In this document: piece by piece, positions 37,369-47,343 of the stretch
Position numbering within the stretch: the first letter of the stretch is position 1
Layout of the letters: each line of letters starts with the position of its first letter
Source: AP-15 sp963700185
GTDB taxonomy: Bacteria; Pseudomonadota; Alphaproteobacteria; ATCC43930; CGMCC-115725
NCBI GenBank assembly: GCA_963700185.1
Contig: CAVOWP010000011.1
Coordinates: 1-64,000, forward strand
Length of the DNA stretch: 64,000 nucleotides
Reading direction: 5' to 3'
Notes under the pieces: generated by a model
Told to the model about the DNA's origin: nothing
Database searches by the model: none
Seen by the model: only the letters and a program-made list of their open reading frames with translations
Position numbers and translations under genes: made by a program

Positions 37369-37985
37369 TCACTGGCCGAGGAGGGTAACGCCCGGCCTCT
37401 TTCATCGAGCGCATTGCACGGGCAAGCGAGCCGTCGATGTCGATGCCGCGGCACGCATCGGTCACGACCGTGACCTCGAACCCGGCCTGGCGGCCGTCGA
37501 TCGCCGAATAGAATACGCAAAAATCGGTGGCGAGCCCGCATAACGTGATGCGTTCAAATCTGCGTTCCTTCAGGTAACCCACCAGACCCGTCGGCGTGCG
37601 ATGGTCGTTCTCAAAGAACGCCGAGTAGGAATCGATCGCCGCTCTGAAGCCCTTTCTCAGCACGAGCTCGGCATGCGGGACATCGAGATCCGGGATGAAA
37701 GGCTGCTCCCCGCGTTCCCTGCACGCAGTGGTCCGGCCACAGGATCTGCTCGCCATAAGAGACATCGATCGTGTCGAAGGGCTGTCTGCCCGGATGCGAA
37801 CTGGCGAAGGACGCATGGCCGCGCGGATGCCAGTCCTGCGTCAGAACGACATGGGCGAATTCGGCGGCCAGCCGATTGACGGCGGGAACGATCTGGTCGC
37901 CCTGCGGCACGGCGAGCGCGCCGCCGGGACAGAAATCGTTCTGGACATCGACGATGACGAGGACGTCCCGGTCGTTGCGTTTCAT
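37369..37985 (-). pseudogene. pncA: Nicotinamidase/isochorismatase family, two frameshifts
   Basis: Nicotinamidase, hydrolysing nicotinamide to nicotinate in NAD salvage. DVLVIVDVQNDFCPGGALAVPQGDQIVPAVN (catalytic Asp), LTQDWHPRGHASFAS (metal His and Asp) and LWPDHCVQGTRGAAFHP are in one frame. After a shift near 37720 come KGFRAAIDSYSAFFENDHR, LCGLATDFCVFYSAIDGRQAGFEV (nucleophilic Cys) and VTDACRGIDIDGSLARAM. Removing one G near 37390 gives the expected ending MKEAGVTLLGQ and TGA at 37371-37369; as assembled, the frame reads on into the glycosyltransferase. Its ATG overlaps the LLM gene stop (ATGA). Confidence 0.8.
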
Positions 37986-38932
37986 TGGTTGCCTCGCAGC
38001 CGCGGGATGATCTCCCGGGCGATGATCTCGACTTGATCCATTTGATACCGGTACGGAATGAAGATCAGCTTCTGGACGCCGACCGCAAGCTGGGCCTGCA
38101 ATTGCGCCACGCATTCGTCGACCGTGCCGAAGATCGCTGCTTCCTTCGTCGAGTCGCTCCAGGCCGCGTAGTCCCATTCCTGGCCGAGCCATTCCATCAT
38201 CGGCGCCTCGACGGCCGCGCGTGACGCCCCGACATAGATCGGCAGCTGATTGGCATTGAGCAGGCTCGCTGGATCCTTCCCCGCCTCTTCGGCAAAACCG
38301 CGCACCTTGGCCCAGGATTTGGCAAAACCTTCGGGGGTGTAGAAATAAGTCAGCCAGCCGCCATTGAGCGCCGCGCGCTTGAGGACGCGGTCGACATAGC
38401 CGCCGATCAGCATCACCGGCAGGCGCGACGGCTTGGGGGACATATTGGAGCCGCGCAGCCGGTGCGGCGGGTATTCGCCATCGACCTGTTCCTCGGTCCA
38501 CAAGCGGCGCAGGATTTCGAGGTTGCGGTCCATGATCCGGCCGCGCTCGTTGAACGGCACGCCGACCGCGTCGAACTCGCGCTTGTACCAGCCCGAGGCC
38601 ATGCCGAGCAGCAGCCGTCCCCCGGCAATCAGATCGAGGCTCGACAGCTCCTTCGCCAGCACCACCGGGTTGCGCAGCGGCAATACCAGCACCCCGGTGC
38701 CGAGCTTGATCCTCGTGGTACGCGCCGCCACCGCGCTGAGCAGGGTCAGCGAGTCGATGACCGGAAAGGGCGGATCGACACCCAAGAAAATGTGGTCCCA
38801 CACCCAAACCGAATCGAACCCCAGCTCTTCGGCCTCGACGGCATACGCGATCAGCGCCTGCGGGTCCGGCATCTCCGGATACGTCGTGAAGTTGCGCATC
38901 GCGAGGCCGAAGGTGTTGGAGAAGATCGTCAT
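37982..38932 (-). CDS. LLM-class flavin/F420-dependent oxidoreductase
   Basis: A luciferase-like TIM-barrel oxidoreductase of 316 residues. Motifs are LIAYAVEAEELGFDSVWVWDHIF, LSAVAARTTRIKLGTGVLVLPLRNPVVLAKELSSLDLIAGGRLLLGMASGWYKREFDAVGVPF, RLPVMLIGGYVDRVLKRAALNGGWLTYFYTPEGF and a C-terminal VGVQKLIFIPYRYQMDQVE. Whether FMN or F420 is used cannot be decided. It lies between the CoA-transferase B subunit (11-base gap) and pncA (overlap), so all are probably one operon. Confidence 0.87.
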   Translation of the reverse strand: MTIFSNTFGLAMRNFTTYPEMPDPQALIAYAVEAEELGFDSVWVWDHIFLGVDPPFPVIDSLTLLSAVAARTTRIKLGTGVLVLPLRNPVVLAKELSSLDLIAGGRLLLGMASGWYKREFDAVGVPFNERGRIMDRNLEILRRLWTEEQVDGEYPPHRLRGSNMSPKPSRLPVMLIGGYVDRVLKRAALNGGWLTYFYTPEGFAKSWAKVRGFAEEAGKDPASLLNANQLPIYVGASRAAVEAPMMEWLGQEWDYAAWSDSTKEAAIFGTVDECVAQLQAQLAVGVQKLIFIPYRYQMDQVEIIAREIIPRLRGNQ

Positions 38933-38942
38933 CGCGACGCTC

Positions 38943-39716
38943 TCAGGCTGTATAGAGCCGATCGGGGTCGAGGTGGCGCAATACCGCCAGCTCGCGTTCG
39001 GTCGGCGGGTCGGTGATTTCGAGATCGGCGGCGACCAGCAGCTCGAAACCGGTGTTCGCCTGAGCCTGATCCGCGGTAATGCCCGGATGCAGAGCCAGCA
39101 GCTGCATCCGTTTCGAGTGCTTCTCGAAGCCGAGGACGCCGAGATCGGTGACGACGCGATACATGCCGCCGATAGTCAGTCCGGCCTCGCGCCGGCTCTC
39201 CCCGCCGGACAGAAAGCCGGGGCTCGTCACGAAATCGACCCGGTTCACGAAGCGACGTTTCTCGTGCTTCATCGCGACGATCATCTGCGTCAGGCTGGCG
39301 ATGTCGTTGCCACCGCCGGTTCCCGGCAGACGGGTCGTGGGATGCTCGGGATCGCCGATAAAGGAGCTGTTGAGGTTGCCGTACTGGTCGATCTGCGCGC
39401 CGCCCATAAAACCGATATCGATATAGCCGCGCTGCAGCAGAAGCAGCACATCGGTGCTGCTCAGCACCATATTGGCGCGCCGCGTGCACCGCTGCTCATT
39501 GGTGGAGGGCGGCAGTTTCCCCGGCTCGATGAACGCCCCGATGACGCCCCCTTCGAACAGAATGGTGAGATCCGGGGCATGCAGCCTTTGCGCTAGAGTT
39601 GCCGCCAGAAGCGGAATCCCGACCCCGGCGAACACGACCTGGCCGTCACGCAGCAGCCGAGCACTCATCACCGCGAGCAACTCGCTCGCGGCATAGTCTG
39701 CTGCGCCAACGGTCAT
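38943..39716 (-). CDS. CoA-transferase, beta subunit (GctB/IpdB-like)
   Basis: 257 residues of the class I CoA-transferase fold. YAASELLAVMSARLLRDGQVVFAGVGIPLLAATLAQRLHAPDL, ILFEGGVIGA (Glu region of the beta chain), LLLLQRGYIDIGFMGGAQIDQYGNLNSSFIGD, LPGTGGGNDIASLTQM and GGMYRVVTDLGVLGFEKHSKRMQLLALHPGITADQAQANTGFEL match the beta subunits of glutaconate and 3-ketoacid/IpdAB-type enzymes. These act on acyl-CoA intermediates of aromatic or sterol-ring breakdown. Together with the alpha subunit at 39864 it forms the enzyme; a 147-base palindrome-bearing gap separates them. Confidence 0.88.
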   Translation of the reverse strand: MTVGAADYAASELLAVMSARLLRDGQVVFAGVGIPLLAATLAQRLHAPDLTILFEGGVIGAFIEPGKLPPSTNEQRCTRRANMVLSSTDVLLLLQRGYIDIGFMGGAQIDQYGNLNSSFIGDPEHPTTRLPGTGGGNDIASLTQMIVAMKHEKRRFVNRVDFVTSPGFLSGGESRREAGLTIGGMYRVVTDLGVLGFEKHSKRMQLLALHPGITADQAQANTGFELLVAADLEITDPPTERELAVLRHLDPDRLYTA

Positions 39717-39740
39717 CCCGGGTAAGGCTCCGCTGATCTT

Positions 39741-39853
39741 GTCGTCGCCCCCGCGAAGGCGGGGGTCCAGGGCCGTCTGATGGTCTTCCCTGCGTGGGGC
39801 CCCCTGTTCGAGCCAGGGGCAGGCTCTGGGTGCCCGCTTTCGCGGGCATGACG
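39741..39853. repeat. Intergenic palindromic repeat (CCCGCGAAAGCGGG family)
   Basis: GTCGTCGCCCCCGCGAAGGCGGGGGTCCAG at one end and CTGGGTGCCCGCTTTCGCGGGCATGACGG at the other are inverted partners around a variable centre. It lies between the alpha and beta CoA-transferase genes, within the presumed transcript. Related copies are at 62261-62340. Confidence 0.82.
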
Positions 39854-39863
39854 GAGGTGTGCT

Positions 39864-40813
39864 TTAGTCGTCATGGATGCTGGTCCCGCGGCGGCGCGCG
39901 TCGAGCAATTCCTCGAGCCCGAGCCTGTCGAGGTACTCGGTCCATGATTTCGGCCCGTAGAAATAGCCCTGCAGGTAGGCCCGCACCCCCTCATCGGGAT
40001 CCCGCCTGATTTGGGCGGCATAGGCGTCGAGATGTGCGAACAGGGGTTCGTAAAGGCCATAGCACTCGTGCGGCGCCGACCCGAACGGCGCCTCGACGAC
40101 GGCGTCGACCGCCATGAACGGGATCTTCGTCTGGTCGGGCGCCCGGCGGATCTGATCGTTCGAGACGATGCGCTCGGTCGTCAGGATCACCCGGTTCGCC
40201 GCCATTGCCAGATCTGTGTCCATGAACGGCAGCCCGTCGATCTGCGCATTGCCGTAGGCATCGCACCGCTGCACGTGAATCAGCGCGACATCAGGGTTCA
40301 GCGCCGGAACCAGCACCAGCTTGTCACCGGTGAACGGGCAGTCCATCAATTTGGCGTCTGGTAACTGACCGATGACATCCGAGCCCATCATCGACCGCAT
40401 CGGCAGGAACGGCACGCCCATCGCGCCTGCGCGAAAACGCAGGCCCACAGCCATGTGGCTCCATTCCTCGAATCGCGCGCGCCCGCTTTCGGTATAGGAG
40501 CGCATGATGCGCGAGACGCCCCAGACGATGCCCTGACTGAACCAGCTGGTCAGGATGTGCCGGCTCGTACCCGAGGCAAAGAGCAGCTCTCCTTCGTTGG
40601 ATGTGATGCTGCGGGCACAGAAGAGGTCCTTGCGGCCGGCCCGGATCAAGGCCCAGATCATCGCCATCGGCGTGCGTGACAAGGTGCTGCCGCCGATGCC
40701 GACCGAGGCGCCGTCGGGGACGAGCGCCGCTGCCTCGTCGAGCGACATGACCTTGTCGCGCAGGCTGCGGTCACGCTCTGTGGTGCGGCGTCGAAGCTCG
40801 GCGTAATCTAGGG

Positions 40814-40817
<4 letters not shown>
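39864..40817 (-). CDS. CoA-transferase, alpha subunit (GctA/IpdA-like)
   Basis: 317 residues. SLDEAAALVPDGASVGIGGSTLSRTPMAMIWALIRAGRKDL, SRIMRSYTESGRARFEEWSHMAVGLRFRAGAMGVPFLPMRSMMGSD, VALIHVQRCDAYGNAQIDGLPFMDTDLAMAANRVILTTERIV and YGLYEPLFAHLDAYAAQIRRD are typical of alpha subunits. The start is taken as TTG at 40817: GGAGAAG lies just upstream and the TTGA overlaps the stop of the PLP-enzyme gene, coupling their translation. ATG at MSLDEAAAL would drop about 24 residues. Confidence 0.87.
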
Positions 40818-42192
<1,375 letters not shown>

Positions 42193-42324
42193 ATTTGACG
42201 GATCGGCGAGCTCGGAGAAGCGCGGCAGCCTCGCTCCCGCCCGGCCCAGCCACTGCGCCGCCCGGTCGCGCCAGCGGCGTCGGCGACCGAAGTCAGGAGG
42301 CCGAACAAAAGGTCGAATAGTCTG

Positions 42325-43029
42325 TTATTTCTTAACTAGCTGAGAGGTCTCGGCATTGCAGCCGATGCATTTGGCCAGCGTGAAGGTGACTTTGCCGGTG
42401 TCGTCGACGACCAGGAATTTGACCGGCACGCCACGGTCGTCGAGCCACACCGTATATTTGGTGCTGCCGTCGAGCTCGTATTTGACGGCTGGGATGTTTG
42501 CACTGTCGAGTTTGACGGCCGTTTCCTGACCGCTACCGATGCGCACCTGCTCGAGTTTGCCGGTATCGGGCCGCATCATCGTATTGGAGTGCAGGAAATT
42601 CGACGACCAGGGATTGGCCGGGTGAACCGACCACGGTGCGTTGATGGTGCCCTGTGGCGAGCTGATCACGAAGCTGTTGCCGCGCGCTTCGCCCTTTACC
42701 TCCACCGGGCCGTCTCCCTTATCGGTGACGCCGCGAAATGCAACGAGGCGATTCCCCTGCCAACGCTCGGTACGCTCGGCATCTTCGTGGTGAACGCGAA
42801 CGCCGAGCATCTTTACCTCGAAATGCGCCTGGGTTTTGACGGTGACACTGTCGCGGCTCGGCTCGACGGTATTGCTGTAGGTGCCAATATCGCCGAACAC
42901 CGAATGGTGAACTTGGTATACGAACTGAGCCGAATCCTGAGCCTTCGCGGGGTTGGCGATCAACAGGCCGCCGAGCAGGCCGACGATACTCATGGCGAGC
43001 CATGCAAACGGGTTCGTCCGCGCATCCAT
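42325..43029 (-). CDS. DUF6134 family secreted protein
   Basis: 234 residues with a signal peptide (AWLAMSIVGLLGGLLIANPAKAQ). The mature domain QFVYQVHHSVFGDIGTYSNTVEPSRDSVTVKTQAHFEVKMLGVRVHHEDAERTERWQGNRL is a periplasmic beta-rich module. It ends in FTLAKCIGCNAETS with a CxxC-like pair. DUF6134 proteins are common in Alphaproteobacteria and of unknown function. GGAGAGG precedes the ATG. Confidence 0.78.
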   Translation of the reverse strand: MDARTNPFAWLAMSIVGLLGGLLIANPAKAQDSAQFVYQVHHSVFGDIGTYSNTVEPSRDSVTVKTQAHFEVKMLGVRVHHEDAERTERWQGNRLVAFRGVTDKGDGPVEVKGEARGNSFVISSPQGTINAPWSVHPANPWSSNFLHSNTMMRPDTGKLEQVRIGSGQETAVKLDSANIPAVKYELDGSTKYTVWLDDRGVPVKFLVVDDTGKVTFTLAKCIGCNAETSQLVKK

Positions 43030-43308
43030 GTCGCCTCTCCTTTAAGCTTTCCCCTCAACCGATGCAGGGCGGCACCCACCCGAGCGAGACCGCTCCCACC
43101 CCAAGCACTGCACGGATTTAACCATCCGTTATCTCACAGTACGCTGCTGCCTTCGCCAGTTCAAATGAAATATCGCCCGATCCAGATCGTGCAGGTCTTC
43201 CGGTACCCAACTCGATCGCGCCTAACGTTAGTCGGCGAAGATTAGCTGAAATATCTCTGGCAATTTTTGCCCAGACCAGGTGATATCGCGGGCTGCGATT
43301 GGCAGCGA
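43030..43308. other. Intergenic stretch without recognised gene
   Basis: Bases between the DUF6134 start and the CaiB-tail remnant. I see no conserved protein in any frame and no strong inverted repeat. The DUF6134 promoter must lie in its lower part. Confidence 0.5.
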
Positions 43309-43430
43309 TCACACGACACCTTCTCCCCGCAGGGTTTCGATCTCGCCGGCAACGTAGCCGGCTTGCGCGAGGATATCGTGGTGTGCTCGCCGCGGAGGGG
43401 CGGGGCGCGATCGATGCGAAGGGTTTGGTC
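43309..43430 (-). pseudogene. CaiB/BaiF CoA-transferase, C-terminal remnant
   Basis: On the minus strand the sequence reads TLRIDRAPPLRGEHT, then after a shift ILAQAGYVAGEIETLRGEGVV and TGA. This is the standard last 35 residues of class III CoA-transferases (GEHTDEIL..LGY...EI..L...GVV). Nothing of the remaining 370 residues is present. It directly follows the GrdB-family gene, so a CoA-transferase gene probably once lay downstream of it or was lost by deletion. Confidence 0.6.
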
Positions 43431-43436
43431 ATTGGC

Positions 43437-44378
43437 TCACTGCGCCGCTCGAGGCTCGTCGCGGACGGTCTTCGCGATTTCCTTTTGCCGGTCGAACTCC
43501 TCTCGTCGCCGCCGGATCTCCTCCGGCGAAAGACGCTCGATATTCGAATAGTCGAGCTTCCACGACGGATCCGAGCTCCAGCGCAGCGGCGACTGCACGG
43601 TGGTGCGCGGCGCGGGCGCCGATTCGAGCACCCGCAATGCGAGGTCCAGTGTAAAGGCCTGCGAGGGCGGGTCCTTGGGCCGGCCGGCCGCATTGCCCAG
43701 CGGAAAGTCGCTGAACAGAAGGCGCGGCACGCCGCAATATTCGACGATGTCCTTGGCGCAGCCCATGACGATCGTCGCGATGCCGTTCTCTTCCAAATGC
43801 CGTGCGGCCAGGCTCACGGTCTGGTGACACACCGGTCAATTGGCGACGAGAATGGCGGCGTCGGCGCCATCGGCGCGGCAGCGCGCCAGCAATTCAGGGC
43901 AATCCCGCTCGATGGTCGTGCGATGGCTGCGGTTGGTCGGCGCCCCATGAAAGCGTGGTGCGACTTCGCCGATCCTGCCATTTGCCGCGCAGAGACGCAG
44001 TTCCGGCAAAGGGAACCAGGTGTTGCTGTCCTCGGCGCTGGTGTGCACCCGATCGATCCCGACATGGGAGATCCGCAGATCGTGATCGACGGCGGTATCC
44101 CCCGAATAGACGGAATAGAATTTCGCGGCGGCGTTGTAGGGTGCGCCTGGACCCTGGTCGCCCTTGCCCGGCTGGTACGGAGCCGCCGTCGTGATCAGCG
44201 CCATCCGGCACTCGGCGAGCGGCTTTTCCAACGGCTGGAAAGGCACCTCGGCATAATGCGCCCAGCGATAGGGCGCGCCGTATCCAAGCCCCTGATAATA
44301 CTGCCGGATCCGCTGCATGTAGGGGATCGGCGCGTCGTGCTCGGGGGCGAACCCCGGATACTCCTCACCTTCGCTCAT
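43437..44378 (-). CDS. Glycine/sarcosine/betaine/D-proline reductase selenoprotein B (GrdB/PrdB)-family protein with in-frame UGA
   Basis: Two collinear open frames in the same phase are separated only by TGA at 43838-43836. Reading it as selenocysteine gives 313 residues with Sec at position 181. N-terminal part: YMQRIRQYYQGLGYGAPYRWAHYAEVPFQPL, MALITTAAPYQP, DHDLRISHVGIDR, TWFPLPELRLCAANGRIGEVAPRFHG, ADGADAAILVAN; then U-P-V-C-H-Q-T, followed by VSLAARHLEENGIATIVMGCAKDIVEYCGVPRLLFSDFPLGNAAGRPKD. UxxC is a redox motif, and the coding pattern is uninterrupted on both sides. AGAGGA precedes the ATG. The family includes reductases in amino-acid fermentation, but aerobic homologues have unknown substrates. 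Alternative: a nonsense mutation. Confidence 0.75.
43800..43835 (-). promoter_or_regulatory. Candidate bacterial SECIS hairpin
   Basis: Directly after the UGA, on the minus strand, CCGGTG can pair with CACGG (one bulged G). After an internal loop, CCAG pairs with CTGG, closing a nine-base loop ACCGTGAGC that contains G residues. Position, size and a G in the apical loop agree with SelB-binding elements in bacterial selenoprotein mRNAs. The fold was done by eye. Confidence 0.4.
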
Positions 44379-44550
44379 CTGTCCTCTTCTAATGGCGGAA
44401 ACCGAACAGCGCTTGCGCATTGTACGTCAGGTTAGGCCGCGATCTCTTGCGTAGGCAAGCGCAAAGGCTGGAAGACCAGCGCGCGTTAACCAATTTTGAG
44501 CAAATCAACGATAAGTAACACAGAGAGTCATCGCCAACCGGTGCAGCACA

Positions 44551-45123
44551 GTGCGACAGAGTCCGCTTCATATCCGCTTCGGCGCGTGTTTGCTGCTGGC
44601 GTTTGCCGCGGCCGTACCCGGCAACGCCGCGGCAGCCGCGCCATCGGCGACGATCGAGACGTGCTTTGCGCCGGAGAACGACTGTGCGGCTCTTGCGGTG
44701 CGGGCGATCGACCGGGCCGAGCGCCAGATCCTGGTCGGCGCCTACGGCCTGACCACCGGGTCCGGCATCGTCGAGGCGCTGTTGCGTGCGCACCGGCGCG
44801 GCGTCGAAGTCAAGCTGATCGCCGACCGGAGCACGCCTTGCGGCCGCAACAGCGGCATCGACCCTCTCGCGGGCGCCGGGGTGCCGGTCTGGATCGACCA
44901 CATCGCCCGGATTGCGCATGCCAAGACAATGGTCATCGACGGCGCCGTGACGTTGAACGGGTCCTACAATTGGACCCGCGGCGCGTCGGCAAATTCCGAA
45001 GATTTGAACCTTGTCGCCTCGCCCCTGGTTGCCGCGGCCTACGCCGCGCATTGGCGCGACCGTCAAGCCGTATCGCTGCGCTTCGACCGCCGCGAGGATT
45101 GGTGCGGCGCCAGCGTGCGCTAG
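44551..45123 (+). CDS. Secreted phospholipase D-like (Nuc-type) nuclease
   Basis: 190 residues with a signal peptide (IRFGACLLLAFAAAVPGNAAA). A single HKD motif is present in IAHAKTMVIDGAVTLNGSYNWTRGASANSEDLNLV (about residues 125-160), as in the homodimeric Nuc/Nth endonucleases where two subunits supply the two HKD motifs. DRAERQILVGAYGLTTGSGIVEALLRAHRRGVEVKLIADRS is the first core strand region. Two Cys at each end (CFAPENDC, WCGAS) may form disulfides. The start is GTG at 44551. Confidence 0.82.
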   Translation: MRQSPLHIRFGACLLLAFAAAVPGNAAAAAPSATIETCFAPENDCAALAVRAIDRAERQILVGAYGLTTGSGIVEALLRAHRRGVEVKLIADRSTPCGRNSGIDPLAGAGVPVWIDHIARIAHAKTMVIDGAVTLNGSYNWTRGASANSEDLNLVASPLVAAAYAAHWRDRQAVSLRFDRREDWCGASVR

Positions 45124-45177
45124 GCAAAGATCCCACTATAGTATCCATTCGCGACACCGCCATGCAGGAGGGGATGG

Positions 45178-45585
45178 ATGCCGAGCACGCTCGAAGAGAA
45201 AGACGCGATCCGCGAGGTCCTGGCCGAGTACTGCTTCCGGCTCGATGACGGCCGCTTTGTCGAGATGGCGGCGTTGTTCACCGAGAACGGCACCTGGGAC
45301 ACCGCTTTCGGCAGGGCGACCGGCCGCGCGGCGATCGCCGAGCTGGCCCGAAATCTGCGGGCCCAAGCGGGCGATCAGCGGCCCCGTGCGGCCCATCTGG
45401 TGACCAACATCTCGATCACGCTCGACGGCGCGAGCGCGAAAGTGCGCTCCAATTGGACCGTCGTGCAGAACAGCCCGGAGGGACCAAAGATCGGCTCGGG
45501 CGGAGCTTATCACGACGAGCTGGTCAAAGAGCACGGGCAGTGGCTGTTCCGCTATCGCAAGATCGACCGCTTCATCGCTCCGTGA
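45178..45585 (+). CDS. SnoaL-like/NTF2-fold protein
   Basis: A 135-residue cone-shaped NTF2-like domain: LEEKDAIREVLAEYCFRLDDGRFVEMAALFTENGTWDTAFGRATGRAAIAEL, then RPRAAHLVTNISITLDGASAKVRSNWTVVQNSPEG and LVKEHGQWLFRYRKIDRFI. Such proteins are dehydratases, isomerases or ligand-binding accessories; no diagnostic catalytic pair is certain here. GGAGGGG lies upstream of the ATG at 45178. Confidence 0.78.
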   Translation: MPSTLEEKDAIREVLAEYCFRLDDGRFVEMAALFTENGTWDTAFGRATGRAAIAELARNLRAQAGDQRPRAAHLVTNISITLDGASAKVRSNWTVVQNSPEGPKIGSGGAYHDELVKEHGQWLFRYRKIDRFIAP

Positions 45586-45589
45586 CCCC

Positions 45590-45631
45590 CTCCATTCCCT
45601 CCCCCGCAAGCGGACGAGGGTTAGGGTGCGG
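45590..45631. repeat. Partial CCCTCCC...GAGGGTTAGGG repeat
   Basis: CCTCCATTCCCTCCCCCGCAAGC and GACGAGGGTTAGGGTGCGGG form an imperfect inverted repeat of the same family as at 27756 and 60415. Its right end supplies the TAA and the last codons of oxc (RPAP) on the minus strand. Confidence 0.6.
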
Positions 45632-47328
45632 GCCTCTGGGCGACGACGCTCCGCGGATTGAGGCTCTGGATGTGCCCGCTCTCGGTGCCTGCCGTCGGGT
45701 CGATGACCGCGTTGATCAGCGCCGGCTTGCCTGACGCGAGCGCCTCGCTCACAGCCTTGGTGAGGCTGGGGGTGTCGGTCGCGTGGTAACCGGCGCCGCC
45801 AAACGCCTCGATGATCTTCTCGTAGCGCGCGTCCCGCAGAAGGCCGGTCGGCGAGTACGGCCTGTCCTTCGGGTCGCCGCGGTAGACGCCGTTATTGTTG
45901 AAGATGACCGTCATCACCGGCAGCTCGTAGCGGCAGATCGTCTCGATTTCCATGCCGCTGAACCCGAAGGCGCTGTCGCCCTCGATCGCGACGACGGGCT
46001 TGCCGGTCACCGCGGCCGCGCCGATCGCATAGCCCATGCCGATGCCCATGACGCCCCAGGTGCCGCTGTCGAGCCGGTGGCGGGGCTTATCCATGTCGAT
46101 GATGTTGCGGCCGAAATCGAGCGTGTTGGCGCCCTCGTTGACGATGTAGACATCCGGCTGGGTGGCGAGTGCATTGCGGACGGCGCGCAACGCGCTGGAA
46201 AAGTTCATCGGGCTCGGATCGGCGTTGAGCCGCGCCGCCATGCGTTCGATGTTCTGCTGCTTGCGCTTGCCGATCTCGTCGACCCAGGCCGCCTGGCGCC
46301 TGATCTGTCCCGGCTTCATCGCGGCGTTGAACGTCGCGAAAACCGACTTGATGTCGCCGACTACCGGTGCGGCGATCGCCCGGTTGCTGTCGAACTCGGT
46401 CGGCGAGATGTCGACCTGCACAAACCGCGTCTTCTCGGACCACAGCGGCGGCCTGCCGTGCGACAAGAGCCAATTGAGGCGCGCCCCGGCCAATATCACG
46501 ACATCGGCGTTGCCGATCGCATAGGAGCGGGCGGCGGCGGCCGATTGCGGATGGTCGTCGGGCAAGAGGCCCTTGGCCATCGACATCGGAAGGAACGGGA
46601 TGCCCGTCGTCTCGATAAACGACCGGATCTCCTCGTCCGCCCGCGCATAGGCGGCACCCTTGCCGAGGATCACGAGGGGGCGCTGGGCGTTCGCCAGCAA
46701 CTCGATGGCGCGCGCGACCGCTTCCGGCGCCGGGGGCTGCGGCGGCGCCGGATCGACGACCTTCACCAGCGACTTCTTCGCCGTCTCCACGTCGAGCGCC
46801 GAGCCGAGCACCTCGGCCGTCAAGTCGAGATAGACGCCGCCCGGGCGGCCCGAGGCGGCGGCGCGGATCGCCCGCGCGATGCCGATGCCGATGTCTTGCG
46901 GGCGGTTGACCCGGTAGACCGCCTTGGCATAGGGCCGTGGCGGCGGCCAACTGGTCCATCTCTTCGTAATCGCCCTGCTCGAGATCGACGATCGCGCGGT
47001 CGCTCGACCCGCTGATCAGGATCATCGGGAAACAGTTGGTCGTGGCGTTGGCCAAGGCGACCAGCCCGTTCAGGAAGCCGGGCGCCGAGACCGTCATGCA
47101 GATGCCCGGCTTCTGCGTCAGATACCCGGCGATCGCGGCCGCGTTCCCGGCCGACTGCTCGTGCCGAAAGCCCAGGTAGCGGATCCCTTCCGCCTGCGCC
47201 AACCGCAGCAAATCGGTGATCGGGATGCCGGCCACCCCATAGATCGTATCGACCCCGTTCAGCTTCAGAGCCTCCACCACCAGGTGAAAGCCGTCCGTTA
47301 TATCCCCTGGCATTTCCTCTGCGCTCAT
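45621..47328 (-). pseudogene. oxc: Oxalyl-CoA decarboxylase, one frameshift
   Basis: TPP-dependent enzyme converting oxalyl-CoA to formyl-CoA and CO2. DGFHLVVEALKLNGVDTIYGVAGIPITDLLRLAQAEGIRYLGFRHEQSAGNAAAIAGYLTQKPGICMTVSAPGFLNGLVALANAT is the pyrimidine domain with the catalytic Glu (RHEQ). The central domain is PLVILGKGAAYARADEEIRSFIETTGIPFLPMSMAKGLLPDDHP. The PP domain is GTWGVMGIGMGYAIGAAAVTGKPVVAIEGDSAFGFSGMEIETICRYELPVMTVIFNNNGVYRGD. One extra base in a GGG run near 46935 splits the frame; without it TAYAKAVYRVNRPQDIGIGIARAI is restored. Partner of frc at 62359. Confidence 0.88.
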
Positions 47329-47343
47329 ATCGTCCACCCATTC

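Noticed and set aside
36701..37816. An apparent PncA-glycosyltransferase fusion
   Set aside because: The read-through exists only because one extra G near 37390 hides the normal PncA ending and TGA.
43836..43838. UGA in the GrdB-family gene as an ordinary nonsense mutation
   Set aside because: It falls precisely in a UxxC motif of a known selenoprotein family and the frame is otherwise unbroken; kept only as the alternative hypothesis.
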